Assembly: GCA_030867185.1 (NCBI GenBank)
Contig: CM061493.1
Location: 10,323,001 to 10,387,000, forward strand
Source: Tagetes erecta
Lineage: Eukaryota > Streptophyta > Magnoliopsida > Asterales > Asteraceae
Direction: 5' to 3'
DNA: 64,000 nt
Part shown: positions 36,360-49,379 of the stretch, in pieces
Position numbering within the stretch: position 1 is the first letter of the stretch
Layout of the letters: each line of letters begins with the position of its first letter
Made by a program: the position numbers and the translations under genes
Notes under the pieces: generated by a model
What the model saw: only the letters and a program-made list of their open reading frames with translations
Databases searched by the model: none
Told to the model about the DNA's origin: nothing

Positions 36360-36993
36360 TGTTAGGGGTCGGGTTTTAGCTATTATGGATACAGTATCCT
36401 TAATGCGCTGAACCATATATCCTTGGCATTCAAAGGATTGATGATACTTAATGCTAATAATTAACGATTAACTAAAATTTGTTCTCCGCATGTTTTATAT
36501 ATATCAATGCTAACGGTTATACGACTAAGTCCACCTCAAATCTCGGTCAAGGAAGTCGCGGATTAACCTGAGATCATGGTCAATACCCCTCAACGGGTTT
36601 AGCATAGTATTAGGAGTTAGTTTTGTTTGTTTTTGAACTATATAATGAGGCTATGGCTAAGCTCATAGGAAAACGTGATTTTACATTCACTCGACATATT
36701 CTGATCTTCGATCTACATCTCTCGGCTAAATACTTTAGCTATCTCACACACTACTTTGTACTAGCGACCATAGTTCTCGAGTTGTAATTTTATTTTTATC
36801 CTCAATATATTGATGATATACGATTGTCATAACCCAGGGTTTTTATGCCGGCGATCTCATCTTGATCAAGGTCTTTTCCTCGTATAAATGCTTGTGTTCT
36901 TTTTGCTTTTTTACAAATTATTTATCATTCTGCTCATTAAAACGCATAACCTCACTTTAACTAGTTTGGTTTTATCATTTTTTGACCAAAACA
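36360..36993 (+). repeat. 5' LTR of a Tat/Ogre-like gypsy element
   Basis: It starts TGTTAGGGGTCGGG and ends AAAACA. The primer region TTTGACGCCCACCGTGG follows, a form typical of Tat-lineage elements. An internal block (TTTTTATGCCGGCGATC) is also present in inverted orientation near 46400. Confidence 0.65.
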
Positions 36994-37576
36994 ATTTGAC
37001 GCCCACCGTGGGGCAAGTGTTGTTTTAATCATCAATCTATTCATCTCTATTTTTCATTCAATTCATCTTTATTCATTTTCTGTATTTCAATGGCTTCTCA
37101 ATCAAAAGCTGTTTCATCAAGCATGCCTTCTTCATCGTCTTCTATTCCAATGTCTAGTTCATATTTGGGACCAGTGAAGATCAAGGATGTTACCAATAAG
37201 AAACCAATTGCAGACTTCGAAGGATCAAAACCTCATACTGTGCCCTCTACGGTAACTTTTAACAATGATGTTTCTATGTTGTGTTTGCAGATGAAAGCCT
37301 ATATGGAGCAGCAGAACATGACCAACCAGAGGATCCATAGAGAAATTGAAGATATCTAGAAGGCAAAGAAGCATGTGGAGGAAATCAGTTCCTATATGCC
37401 AAAAGCACTTGATTTCAACACTCCAGGATCCTTAACGCAAGAAACTATGGGATCAACATTCCATCCTTCATTTACAACATTTCAGCAAGGATCCTTAATC
37501 CAGAATCATCAAGGATCCTTCCGTCCACCAGGATGCTCCATCTTTCTAGGATCCTTCAGTCAACCAGGATGCTCAA

Positions 37577-40528
37577 TGTCACACCCTCAATTTTCCACAA
37601 ACGGGGTATCCGTTAGGCGTGTGACATACCAGGATCTCAAGCCATTAGTTACAGTTAACATTGATTCAATTGTTTAACGAAATGTTTATTTTTGTAAATG
37701 AAACAAAATTCAGAGTTTATATGTTAAAACCAACTTTTAGCGGAAGCATAAATAAATCCAGTACGCAAAATCTCGCGCACAAAATAATAAACCAAGTTAA
37801 GTAAATAAAATAAGTATTAAATGTAGTTTCAAAACAGTCCAAAGGACGACCCAATGCATGCATGTCCTATTCGTGCTCGTGCTCCTTAATTACCTGAGAA
37901 AACATACTAAAACAGTCAACACATGGTTGGTGAGTTCAATGAGATTTGTATATAAATAAAGGTACCGTTCATAATACAGATAAACCAAAAATAATATATT
38001 TTTCATTTTATTAGGCGGTTTGCAAGACCGAATGCTTATTGCTTGTCAACACGTCGAGATGAAAGCTAAACGTTACTTTTGCCTTGTCGCCATCTAACCA
38101 GGATGACCCATAACCATTAAGGACAATCTGCACCACATGACGCCCAGTCAAGGGTGGGGTGCCGTCGCAACCCGGTAGTACTACTCAAATTTCCCCGCTA
38201 TCATATATTAATCAACCTCGAACTTTTATAAGGACTTGAATGTGGTTCCAATTCGTGTAAAGCACTATAAGCCCTAATAAAATCCTGCCCGTAGGCATTT
38301 ACTTTTACCAAACCTGCCCGTAGGCATTTGTACTTTTACCGAAACCTGCCCGTAGGCATTTATACTTTTACCAAAACCTGCCCGTAGGCATTTATACTTT
38401 TACCGAAACCTGCCCGTAGGCATTACCCGAAGGTATAAAATGCAGCCCTAGTTGGCTCCGCCCGAAGGCATAAAGTTTTGCCCGAAGGCCCTGCCCGAAG
38501 GCATAAAAGAAGAAGTCCGCCCGAAGGCATAAAGTTTTGCCCGAAGGCATAAAAGAAGCAGTCCGCCCGAAGGCACTGTAAAATAGTTGCCCGAAGGTGC
38601 ATTAAAAACATTTGTATGTTTTCTCCCCGAAAAAGATTTAAAAGCGGGCAAAGAACTCACCTTTAAAGCGCACAGCAACTAACAGCAAGGATGCAAACAA
38701 GAATCCTAGATCACACTACGCCCTGCTTGACAATTCAGCGCTAGTTATTATCTATGAACTTACTTAATTTCACATACACATAGCACATAACTTCACACTT
38801 TATATTAATTTATACATGTAATTACGCATTTGCAATACATACCCATTACACCAGTGTCATACTTATGATACAATTTTGTTTAGAACCATATAACATACCA
38901 TTTTTATGGCACACACACATGTAATGACAAACATACCGCAACAACTATATGCATACACATATCTCGCATTACATACATATATTCACGTGTACATGTATAT
39001 AAATATCTATGACCTACTACTAGTTTAATTCATACCTACATATAATATGCATAGAATATACATAACAACATCACATAATATACATATGCAGTCATACATT
39101 CTATACACACATACATTCATTATACATTCTGCTACATGTTATTGTTGTACATGCATTCATTCATTAGCTCACTATGGTTCTTTCTACATGCGCACACATA
39201 TACACGGTTTATATATCACACCACTTGATGAAACCACTACTTTATTATGACAAATGTTAATATAATATAACACCCATACTGGCATATATATATACATGTC
39301 ATCTTGTCCACAGGTCATATATACATACATACACACCATAGCAATTATTTACATACATGCGCACGATATATGGCTGCTACTGCTCCTATTTATTCATACA
39401 TACATGCTGAAACATATATCTCTGCTGCTATTGATTCATACATTCACATAAACGTATTTATATCAATGCATACAACATAATCACACGCGCATATATATAT
39501 ATAAATAATAGGAAGTACACATATACATACGGCAGAATATATAATTCAGCAGGATATATACATACATTCAGAATACATACATACATACATGTTCAGCAGA
39601 AAGAATTCATATATATATTACCATGCGGCTGCTATATATAATATATATACATCAACACACAGTACATACATACCACCGTATACACAACACACACACATGA
39701 TTATACAAGCATATATATTTCTGCACAGACATACCTACAATACATACAACATCGCACGCATTCACACATAATCATACAGCCGTGTGCCTATATATATCTA
39801 TATGTAATTACACACTCGAACACATACAGCAAACCAGGTCATGTAATCACATTTTCGGTCACAAGAACTCACCAAAACACTACGAACAGAAGATTCGGAA
39901 GCGAGGAGTTGCAGCTGTTGCTTCGCGACAGCTAGCCACCGGCCAACCGCTGATCCGAACCGAAACACCGCGAAACAGAAGAATCGGGGCGCGCAAGGAT
40001 TTGCAGCTGTTGCTGCGTGATTTTCTTGACAGCCACCGGACACGAGATTGAGGGGGAGACGGGTTTGATGTGTATAGTGTTGTTGGTTGCGGCTGACGTG
40101 AAACGACGGTGAACCGGAAGTCCGTATGTGTTTTTGCTGCTGTTGCGTTCTCTAATATCACCGAGGATATTTTGATGATGATGATGATGTTGTAAAGTGA
40201 TGGGGGGTTTGATAACTGGTGGCTGCTGCAATATGAGGGTACGAGAGAGAGTTGATGGTGGTCGATTTGTTACAGTCGGCTGAAGAAGAACAATGGTGAT
40301 GTTGATTTTGATTGACAATCATATACACATATGGGGGGTCGGTTAGGGTTGGGTAAAAGTTATTAGGATTACAACTTTGGTCCTTTTAAAATGAAGGCTA
40401 TTTAGTTTAGGTTTTAAACGTTACTAACCAGTTTAATTAATTACCAACCGAATCTTTAACTTAAATAAATGTAACAAAATAGATAAAAAGTAGGTAACGG
40501 TGTTAACCCAAAATTACGGGGTGTCACA
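37577..40528 (-). mobile_element. Solo LTR, 2952 bp (TSD CTCAA), inserted in gypsy gag
   Basis: It starts TGTCACACCCTC and ends GGGGTGTCACA, with CTCAA at 37572-37576 and 40529-40533. On the analogy of the LTRs at 30244 and 53953 (which end GGGGTGTGACA) it lies on the minus strand. It contains the hairpin arrays at 38285-38600 and a dense CATACATA-type low-complexity zone (38770-39840). There is no second LTR or interior. Confidence 0.85.
38285..38600 (-). repeat. Array of GCC-NNNN-GGC hairpins (UNCG loops in sense)
   Basis: Five copies of TGCCCGTAGGCA are spaced about 31-33 bp apart (38285-38422). Eight copies of [T/C][G/A]CCCGAAGG[C/T] follow (38426-38600). On the LTR's sense strand they read CC-UACG-GG and CC-UUCG-GG, both members of the UNCG tetraloop class with a C-G closing pair. 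One unit (TACCCGAAGGTA) has swapped a stem pair in a compensating way. Confidence 0.75.
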
Positions 40529-41970
40529 CTCAATCCTTCAGCCAGGATCCTCTATGCCTCCAGGATCCTTTCCTCAAGCAGGATCCTCATTACAAAATCC
40601 TTTGGGCTCTTCCTTCAATCAACATCCATGATCCTCTTTTCAGAATTAGGGATCCTTAAGCATGCAGTGGCCAAAGGTTACCGAAGTCCATGATGGAGAT
40701 ATCATACCTATGCAGACCAACTCTACCACTTCACCTTCTGTCTCAATAGAGATGCCACGTTCAGAATATTATAGTGGGACAGAGTATTCACAACCAAGGG
40801 GTAACAGTTTCAATAATCTATCCTTAAACACTAACTTTGGCTCGATGCAGGATACAAGTATCAGTTCAGCAATGGCCAGAGAATTGTAAACACTTAAGGA
40901 TATGATATCTAGCGTTCTAGGACTGGTCAGGCCTATTCCTGAAATTCATATGGGAAGTCATAGAATTTCAAGATTTACTCCACCAATATATGATGTTGAG
41001 ATCCCAAAACGTTTTCAAACTCCAAACATGAAACTATATGATGGATCATCTGATCATGAAGAACATGTGGCTTAGTATAGGGAAAGGATGAAGATCAACC
41101 CCATTCCAGAAAAAAACTAAAAGAAGCCTGCTTGTGCAAGGGTTTTGGATCCACTCTCACTGGTTCTGCTTTAAAATGGTTGCTAAGTCTTCCTCCTTAT
41201 TCTATTACTTCATTTTCTCATTTGGTTAATCTTTTTAATAATCAATTTTCTTGAAGTAGAACTTTTGAAAGATTAACTAGTGATCTATATATAGTTACTC
41301 AATCTAATAATGAATCGCTTATAGATTATGTAACTAAGTTTGGCAAGGAAGTCTTAAAAATCCCTGATCTTGATGTAACTACGGCTGTTGAAGCACTTAA
41401 GATGGGATTGAAAAAATACTTTCTTCTATGATGATCTTGTCATGACCAAGTGCAGGAATTTAGATGGAGTGAGAACCAGAGCCTTAAGATTCATAAGGCT
41501 AGAGGATGACAGAAAGATCCAAGACAGAGTTGGCTCAACGGTAAAACAAGAGCATTAAGATAAGAAACAAGGATCCTTATTCAAAACTAACAAGAACAAA
41601 CCATATTCCAGGACTGACAATCAAAATGTTCATGCTGTGGAATATGACGAGGACGAAAAAGAATATCCTAAGATTTCTAAATATTTATTTTCTGTTGATA
41701 TTGGTGGTGTATTGCTTGCTATGCAGGATTTAGGTGAAAAGGCAAGGTGGCCACGAAAACTGATAAAGCGGTTGGCTACAAAGATAAATCCAAATGGTGT
41801 ACCTTTCAAGAAGACTTTGGTCATATCAATGATGAATTCATAGCCTTGAGAAGAGAAATAGGTTATCTTCTCAGCAAAGCCACTTCAAAGAATTATTCGG
41901 CAGAAAAAAGCAAAAGACCTAGGATCCTGAAAAAGCTCCTGAAAAAGCTGCTCAACCGCTTCCTGATGCT

Positions 41971-42597
41971 TAGGGCTGACAATTTCTGACACGGACACGA
42001 TAGCACGACACGACACGACACGGAATTAACAGGTTTCGTGTTTGACCTTAACATGTGCCGTGTCATTAATAGGTTAACACGATAATGACACGCTAATTAT
42101 CGTGTCTTAACAGGTTAAAGATCTGTTAACACGATAGGTCACCTGTTAATATTTATATAAATGAAAAGTTAGTGGAGAATAAAGGTGGAGAAGAACTTTG
42201 ATGAAGATGAGTAGAAAGATCAAAGACTCATATGTACTTTGATGGACTTTTAATCTCTTTTGCATATTCGTTCATCAAGTATTATTATGGTTGACGTTCA
42301 AAAAAGAGTATTATTATGGTTAAATACTATTTTTATGGACTTTTGTTGTTTTGTGGCTTAAAAATTATCATGTTAAGTCATATTTAATATTTAAGACTCA
42401 TGAATTTTTTTGAAAATTTTATTTTATTTAAAAATTGGGTTCTTATCGTGTCCATATCGTGTCTTATCGTGTAACCTGCTTTTTATCGTGTTCGTGTTTA
42501 GAAAAAATGACACGATAAGTTATCGTGTCGTGTTCGTGTTTGGCCTTATCGTGTTCGTGTCTTATCGTGTCGTGTCTGACACGATATGCCAGCCCTA
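41971..42597. mobile_element. hAT-type MITE (TSD CTGATGCT)
   Basis: The ends TAGGGCTGAC and its near-complement GCCAGCCCTA are flanked by the perfect 8-bp duplication CTGATGCT (41963-41970, 42598-42605). Subterminal regions are full of TATCGTGTC/GACACGATA words. There is no transposase. It interrupts the gypsy polyprotein between Gag and protease. Confidence 0.85.
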
Positions 42598-45500
42598 CTG
42601 ATGCTCGAGTGATTAACTTTATTTCTGGGGGATCTGATATTTTTGGCACCTCATATTCTGCTGCAAAGATAAATGCTAAAGAAATTAAATTGGAAAATGG
42701 TGAAAGACCGATCGTGACGTCCACCACGACCAATCAAAAGTTCATCTCATTTGATGAAGAGGAGCGAGTTCACATCCAGGATCCTCACCATGACAATTTG
42801 GTTATTAATTTGTTTATCGCAAACCATTATGTTCGCAGGATTCTAATAGATGGAGGAAGTTCTGTTAACATCATACAATATGATGTCCTTAAGAAGATGA
42901 ACATTCCAGAGTCAGAGATAGTGCCCTAGGATTCAGCGGTGAAACCAAAAATACTCTGGTGGACATCAAATTACCAATATATATCGAGAGAGTTAATACT
43001 ATGCAAAATTGTGTTATTGACTATTTATCATGTTGCAATATTATTCTTGGCAAGCCATGGATACATGAGATGAAAGCAGTCCCCACAACATATCATCAAT
43101 GTGTGAAATTGCCAACTCCTTGGAGTGTGGTAAAAAATCAACAATGATCAACAAGAAGCGAAAAATTGTTATACGTCTTCCATGAAAGCAGCCTCCAAAC
43201 CGACAAAACTATAGCAATTACAGAAACTGCCCAAGGAAGTTGAAAGATCATAAGATCATGATGAAAAAAAGTATCGCTTGATCCTAAGGATCCTGAATCC
43301 AAATTATTTTATAGGATCCGAAATCCAGGCAAATATTAAGCAAGAACTTATAGCCTTCCTCAAATGAAGAAAGTCCACATTTTCTTGGAAACATGAAGAC
43401 ATGAAAGGTATATCTAAAGACATTATTACTCATAAATTAGGTGTTGGTCATTCTTTCAGGCCGATACATCAATAGAGAAAGAAATTTGCACCAGATGTGA
43501 AACATAATCATCCAAGAAGAAGTGGACAGACTATTGAGGGCATGTATGATTAGAGAGGTGAAGTATCCAAAATGGTAGCTAATGTTTTGGTCGTTCAAAA
43601 GAAAAATGGAAAGTCGAGGGTATGTGTCGATTTTACTGATTTAAACAAGGCATGTCCCAAGGATCATTTCCCCTTACCACACATTGACTCCATGGTGGAT
43701 GCTGCGATAGGACATGAGCTGTTAACTTTTATGGATGCCTCGTCTGGTTTAAAACAAATTTAGATGGAACCATATGATCAAGAGGATACATCGTTCATGA
43801 CTCCTATCAGCATATATTGCTATATTGCTATGCCTTTTGGACTAAGAAATGCAGGTGCTACCTATCAAAGACTGGTTAATATGATGTTTAAAGATCAGCT
43901 TGGTGATACAATGTAAGTATATATAGATGACATGGTGGTCAAATAAAAAAAAGTGAAGACTATCTCAAAGATCTCGAAGTAGCTTTCCATATCCTGGACA
44001 AATATAACGTGAAGCTTAATCATTCAAAGTGCCACTTCGGTGTGAAAGCTGGAAAGTTTCTGGGATATGTGGTGACAAAAAGAGGAATAGAAGCCAACCC
44101 TAAGAAAATTAAAGCTATTATCAAACTGAAGTCACCAAAAAATGTAAAAGATGTTCAAATGTTAACTGGAAGGGTTACAGCCTTAAACATATTTATATCA
44201 AGATCCCCAGAAAAGTGCAAAGAATTCTATGACATCCTCAGAAAGAACAAGAAATCCAAGTGGACAGAGAAGCATGAATATGCACTTAAAGATTTTACGG
44301 ATTACATATCCTCAGCACCAGCATTAATGATACCAATAAAGGGAGAATCATTGATCCTTTACTTAGCCGTTTCAGGTAAAGCAGTAAAAGCAGTCCTGGT
44401 TAAAGATCATGAAGGTCAACAACATTCTATATATCATGTAAGTAAAAACCTTCTTGATACTGAAGCCAAATACTCTCATCTCGAAAAACAAATTCTTGCT
44501 TTAAGCATGGCTTCTACTAAATTAAGGCATTATTTTGAAACTCATCATATTATTGTTAAAACTAACTATCTTCTTAAGAATGTTCTTAGAAAGCCAGAAA
44601 TGTCAGTTAGGATGGCTAAATGGGTCGTGAAGTTCAGTACGTATGATATAAGGTATGAGCTAAGGAATGCCATAAAATCTCAAGCACTAGCATACTTTGT
44701 GGCAGATTTTACTAGTGAGTTGCAAGATCAAGCAGACTTGGAAGTTCAACAGTTAGAAGAGACCAAGGATCCTTGGATACTCTTCACTGATGGAGCATCA
44801 AATGTTAGAGGAACAGGTCTTGACATACTACTATAATCGCCACAGGGGGACATTATACGTCAATCTATAGCTTGTGAATTCCAAGCTACAAACAATGAAG
44901 CAGAATATGAAGCCTTAATTGCAGGATTGCAATTAGCCAAGCAAATAAGGATCTGGTACCTTTAAGTATACGTTGACTCTTTATTGATAACTACTCATTT
45001 TAATGGCTCTTATTTAGATAAGGGTGAACAATTAATTAAATATCTTGAAATAATTAAAATTCTTGTAGAATATTTCGATTATTTTAGTATCGTACAGGTA
45101 CCAAGAGAGGAAAATGCAGAGGCAGATGCCTTAGTAAATTTAGCATCATCATTGAAGATTCTAGAAGATATGAAAATTCCTATCATTCACATCCTTCACC
45201 CAGCCATCGATGAAGGAAGGATAATGGAGATCAATACAGAAAACCAACTTGTGGATCCTTTATCCTCTGAAACGACGCAAGGATCCTGGATTCAACCGAT
45301 CAAGAAATATATTGAAATTTGAGAAATTCTAATAGGAGAAAATCCAAAAGCCTTCAGAATCAAGGTAGCTCCATTTACTATATTCAATAACATATTATAT
45401 AGAAAGTCTCTTACAGACGCATGTCTAAGATGCATCGAGAATCCTGAAGTCCAAGAAGTTTTAAAAGATTTCCATGAAGGAGATTGTGGGAACCACACTA

Positions 45501-45599
45501 GGGGCAGATCATTATTCTCAAGGATTCTCAGAACAGGATATTTCTGGCCTACAATGAAGTCGGACATGGAAATAGTACGCAAATTAGTTACAAAATCTC

Positions 45600-46340
45600 T
45601 AAGTGGTTATTATAAGGTTATGTAACTTTATATAGGTCACTAGCCAACTTTTTAAATGTCCTACTACAAGAAAATTGATTATTAAAAAGATTAACTAGGT
45701 GTGAAAAATAATTAATAGAATAGGGAGGAAGTCTTAGTAGCCATTTTAGGGTAGAGCCAGTGAGTATGAATACAAAACCCTTGCATATACAAGCTTCTTT
45801 TAGTCTTTCTAGGATTGTATTGATCTCCAATCTTTCCCTGTATTAAGCCACATGTTCCTCAGGATCAGTTAATCCATCATATATTTTCATGTTTGGAGTT
45901 TGAAACCGTTTTGGGATCTCCGCATCAGAGATAAGTGGAGCAAATCTTGAATTCTTATGACTTCCCACTAGAATTTCAGGAATAGGCCTGCTACTCCTGG
46001 AACGTTGGATATCATATCCTTAAGTTTTTTGCAATTCCTCGAGCATTACTACATTGATATGTGTATCCTGCATCGCAACAAAGTTAGTGTATAAAGATTG
46101 ATTATTGAAATGTTTACCTCTTGGTTGAGAAACTCTGTCCCATTATAGTATTCTGAACGAGGCATATCAGTAGTGACAGATTGTGAAGTAGTATAGTTGG
46201 TCTGCATAGGTATGAAATCTTCATCATGGACTTAAGTAACTTTTGGCCACTACATGCTTAAGGATCCTTGATTCTGGAAGAATGAGGATCCTGAAGGAAT
46301 CTACATTGAGGATCCTATGTTCTAATAGAAATGATAAACA
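45600..46340 (-). pseudogene. Inverted gag of a second Tat-like gypsy element
   Basis: The minus strand encodes GFVFILTGSTLKWLLRLPPYSINYFSHLVNLFNNQF (45830-45660). It also has upstream Gag text matching 40660-41060 of the plus-strand element in reverse (for example TGCATAGGTATG at 46204 against CATACCTATGCA at 40705). It joins abruptly to the integrase fragment of the first element near 45590-45620. Confidence 0.75.
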
Positions 46341-46820
46341 ATATGCAGAAAGGTAAGATGAACACAAGGATTTGTACGAGAAAAAGCTGTTGATCAAGAT
46401 ATGATCGCCGGCATAAAAACCTCGGGTGATGACAATTGTCTATCACCGATTCAATAAATAGTAAAAAGAGGATTACAACTTGAGAGAGAAGTAAAAATCA
46501 GAATGTGTCAATGTGTGTGAGTGTGAACCATCATAGGCTCATGTCTTTTAATTAAAATCCAACTATCTATGCTAAAAAGGTGGAAGAAAGGGTCTTGTGA
46601 ACGTTGGACTGGTGAACATGTGTGACAACGTCTTTATGAACCGGTCAAACATGTTTATGACCTATAAACAAATAAATAAACAAGTATAGAGCATTTGCTA
46701 GTAACAAATATGACCAAGTGTTAAGGATCCTCGATCCTCAGAAGACTGATAACACTCCAAAGATACTCGATCCAGTCTTGTCAAGATACTATATCCTCGA
46801 TGTCAAAATTATCCCCAACA
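46341..46820 (-). repeat. 5' LTR of the inverted gypsy element
   Basis: Minus-strand start TGTTGGGGATAATTTTGACA at 46820. It shares TTTTTATGCCGGCGATC with the LTR at 36360-36993 but is otherwise well diverged. No target duplication links it to the other LTR (GCAAT against AATTA). Confidence 0.6.
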
Positions 46821-46984
46821 AATTACATTTTGGTTCCTTAATATTTATAAAAAGTTAAAAAATTTAAAATTAGTTATATTTTAAACTCTCTTTTACTTTG
46901 GTGTATACAGGTCGGTTTATATTTGATAAGATATAAAAATGAAACTTAGGATAAAGTTGTTAATAACCTACAGTTAAAATTTCA

Positions 46985-47195
46985 ATATCTTTTTTTGGTA
47001 TATTGGTTTCTATCGGTCCCAACTATCACCTTTTGGTTTTTACCGGTCCCAACTATTGAATTGGTTGTCGAAGGACCGTTAGTTGCCAAAGTGATAAAAG
47101 TTGGGGCAGTTAACAACCAATTCAATAGTTGAGATCAGTAGAAACCAAAAGGTAATAATTGGGACCGGTAGAAACCAATATAATTTTTTTTAACA
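46985..47195. repeat. Fold-back MITE-like repeat
   Basis: The left arm TATTGGTTTCTATCGGTCCC is repeated in inverted form at the right (GGGACCGGTAGAAACCAATA). The middle TTGAATTGGTTGT pairs with ACAACCAATTCAA. Confidence 0.65.
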
Positions 47196-47227
47196 ACATG
47201 AGTTTATAATTATTTACACTAAATATG

Positions 47228-47312
47228 TCGATGCATGGACTAGAACCCATTGACCTCCAAAAAAGACAAATCCTTACACCTCATTCTTAACCACTAGGCT
47301 AAAAAGTCATTG
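47228..47312 (-). mobile_element. tRNA-derived SINE head (relic)
   Basis: On the minus strand an A box TAGCCTAGTGGTTAAG is followed about 40 bases later by a B box GGGTTCTAGTCC, the internal Pol III promoter of tRNA-derived SINEs. The body and tail are not clearly delimited. Confidence 0.5.
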
Positions 47313-47329
47313 GCAATTCAATATCTTTT

Positions 47330-48832
47330 AAACATACATATATTGAGTAAAACGACAATATTTTTTTAAAAAAAACTACACCATAAACCAAGTATTTAAT
47401 TCTTTTTAATTTGAGTATAATATTGTTTTAATAAACAAAATATTTTTTAAATAAATGTGTGTTCCGTTTTACTATGTTTTTATCCCAAAATTTACTAAAA
47501 TCGTTTGTGGTCATATGAATATTCTTAAAATAACGTGGATACTAAATTAGTATACATTAATGTCGTGTTGTGTAATTTACTACGCATTCAATTTATGTTG
47601 TATACTTCCTACATTTGTTTAAATTTTCTAACCCGAATCTAACGAAAACTACAACAATAGCATAAAATCATTCTGGATTTTGAACATTTTGTCAATTTAG
47701 AGCAACCACGTTGCCATTATATCAAGTTAAATCACGCAACCCCCAAAAGTAGTATATTCTAATTTTATAACAAGCAATGTGATTTATTTGCTAAATACTT
47801 AATTATCATCATGGTTTCATTATTGGAACATGTGTGATTATAATACTACAAGAGTATATTCAAAAAGTTACTTGATAAGTAAAGAATAGGAAAAACTTAA
47901 ATAAGATTATAATGACTAAAAATATGTTAGAATAAGAATGTTAATCCGTTCTTGTTTAATCCTCCAAAACATGTAGAAATGCATATTGATAAAATAAATA
48001 AAACAGTTAATATACAATTACAGTCGATACCATATATGAATATCAAATGAGAATTGTATAAATTGGGAATTTGATAATATAATGAAATTTTAAAAAGGAG
48101 ATGTAAAATTATGACTTTAAATATATAAATATTTAAATATTTATATATTTTTCAAACGTTAATTTTTTAGAAAACATTTTGCACATTTAGATCGGGAATA
48201 TTTTTAATTTTTATTTGAATATAAATAACGTCGTAAAAAATATATATTTTTTCATTTTCTTATTTTAATATAATATTTTATAATATTATAATACTGTATT
48301 TTATAATATTTTATAGTACCACATATATGTAGTACTATACAACTACATATATGTCTTGTTTGATCTATAAAATTTTTTTTTACGTAAAAGTAAAGTTTCT
48401 AGATAATAAAAACGTTAGTTAATGAAATGTTTAAACAAAGCAAATACAGATTGATCAATTTACAAGTAGCTACATACTTGGGTTTTACTTTTTGAAAATG
48501 TTTAATATTAGAGTAAGACTCTATTTATGACCACTCTTTTTATATTCGCATAATGAATGGATCATGACGAAGGAAGTTATTTATAATTCTTTACAGTGTC
48601 TGAAATGTTTTCATCGAGCTATCATAAGTAAAAGACTAAAAAACAACTTTTTCTTATTTGTTTACATAATTAACCATCAAATCATCATCTTCTTTTAGTA
48701 ATTTAAGTCCCAAATCCAAACAAACATAACGATCTTTAAATTAGTTCAATAGTTTAGTTTGCCTAAAGTTCACAAATTTTGATTATACTTTTCCCATTAT
48801 AAGACAATATTGGTATTTTGGCCCGTGAACTA
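47330..48832. other. AT-rich intergenic DNA
   Basis: Very low GC. No gene or delimited repeat is seen. A short palindrome lies near 48318-48350 (CACATATATGTAGT...ACTACATATATG). Confidence 0.5.
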
Positions 48833-48840
48833 GGTTCTAT

Positions 48841-49319
48841 TAGGTTAGGTGCACAAAGGAATCGGAACCGAAACTGAAATCCAATCTAATAAACGAAAAC
48901 TAATTTTTAGAAGAACCGATTCTACAAGAACCGAAGCGGTTCTTAGAAAAATCAAACCGAACCGAACCACTTCCCGCTATGAAATAGGTTATAAATAGGT
49001 TATAATATTTTTTCCAAATTCCAGGTTCCAAAAGAACCGACACCGATTATTGGAAAAACTCGTTTTTAAAAAATCCAGTATGTTTTAATGTTATTACTTA
49101 TTTAATGTTTTAAGAACTATCTATCTTGTACTATTTAACGTTTTTAATGTTATTACTTATTTTTAGTCTAAAAAACATATAACCATAGACTCTAAATGAA
49201 AGCTCAATGGAGATTTAAGATTTGTAGCAGTCTAGCGTTCCTGACCATCCCTTAAAAAACCGGTTTTTTAAGAACCGAAACCGGTTCTACAAGAACCAAA
49301 ACCGATTTGTGCACCTTTA
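48841..49319. mobile_element. hAT-type MITE with aged TSD
   Basis: The ends are inverted around GGTGCACAAA (left TAGGTTAGGTGCACAAAGG, right complement TAAAGGTGCACAAATCGG). Flanks GGTTCTAT (48833-48840) and GGCTCTAC (49320-49327) match at 6 of 8 bases. The subterminal regions hold many AAGAACCGGTT-type words. Confidence 0.55.
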
Positions 49320-49379
49320 GGCTCTACATTAAACCTCCGTATAAAGATGTAAAGAGAAAAACTAATAACACATTACTAA

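Larger units (their letters stand above)
37090..45590 (+). pseudogene. Tat/Ogre-like Ty3-gypsy gag-pol, broken and split
   Basis: Gag starts at 37090 (MASQSKAVSSSMPS) and has AGGATCCTT-encoded GS(L/F) repeats. After the solo LTR (37577-40528) Gag resumes, with GSALKWLLSLPPYSITSFSHLVNLF near 41160. A hAT MITE (41971-42597) precedes the protease (LIDGGSSVNII, about 42850). RT has VCVDFTDLNKACPKDHFPLP and the catalytic YIDD (about 43920) with stops close by. The first RNase H is at 44250-44700. A second, archaeal-type RNase H (WILFTDGASNVRG ... NNEAEYEALIAGLQLA ... VYVDS) is the hallmark of the Tat group. The integrase zinc finger (HEGDCGNHTRGRSL ... GYFWPTM) ends at about 45590, where the element is cut off. 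Many stops and frameshifts mean it is inactive. Confidence 0.85.

Noticed and set aside
38285..38600. CRISPR-like appearance of regularly spaced short repeats
   Set aside because: Repeats are 10-12 bases, spacers are near-identical, and the DNA is plant nuclear; it is an LTR minisatellite of hairpins.
38423..38678. Minus-strand frames with MPSGG/CLRA repeats
   Set aside because: All three frames are open only because the repeat unit lacks stops; no start context or conservation is visible.
36360..46820. A single gypsy element with inverted LTRs (autointegration product)
   Set aside because: The two LTRs are too diverged from each other and lack matching TSDs, so two separate elements are more likely.
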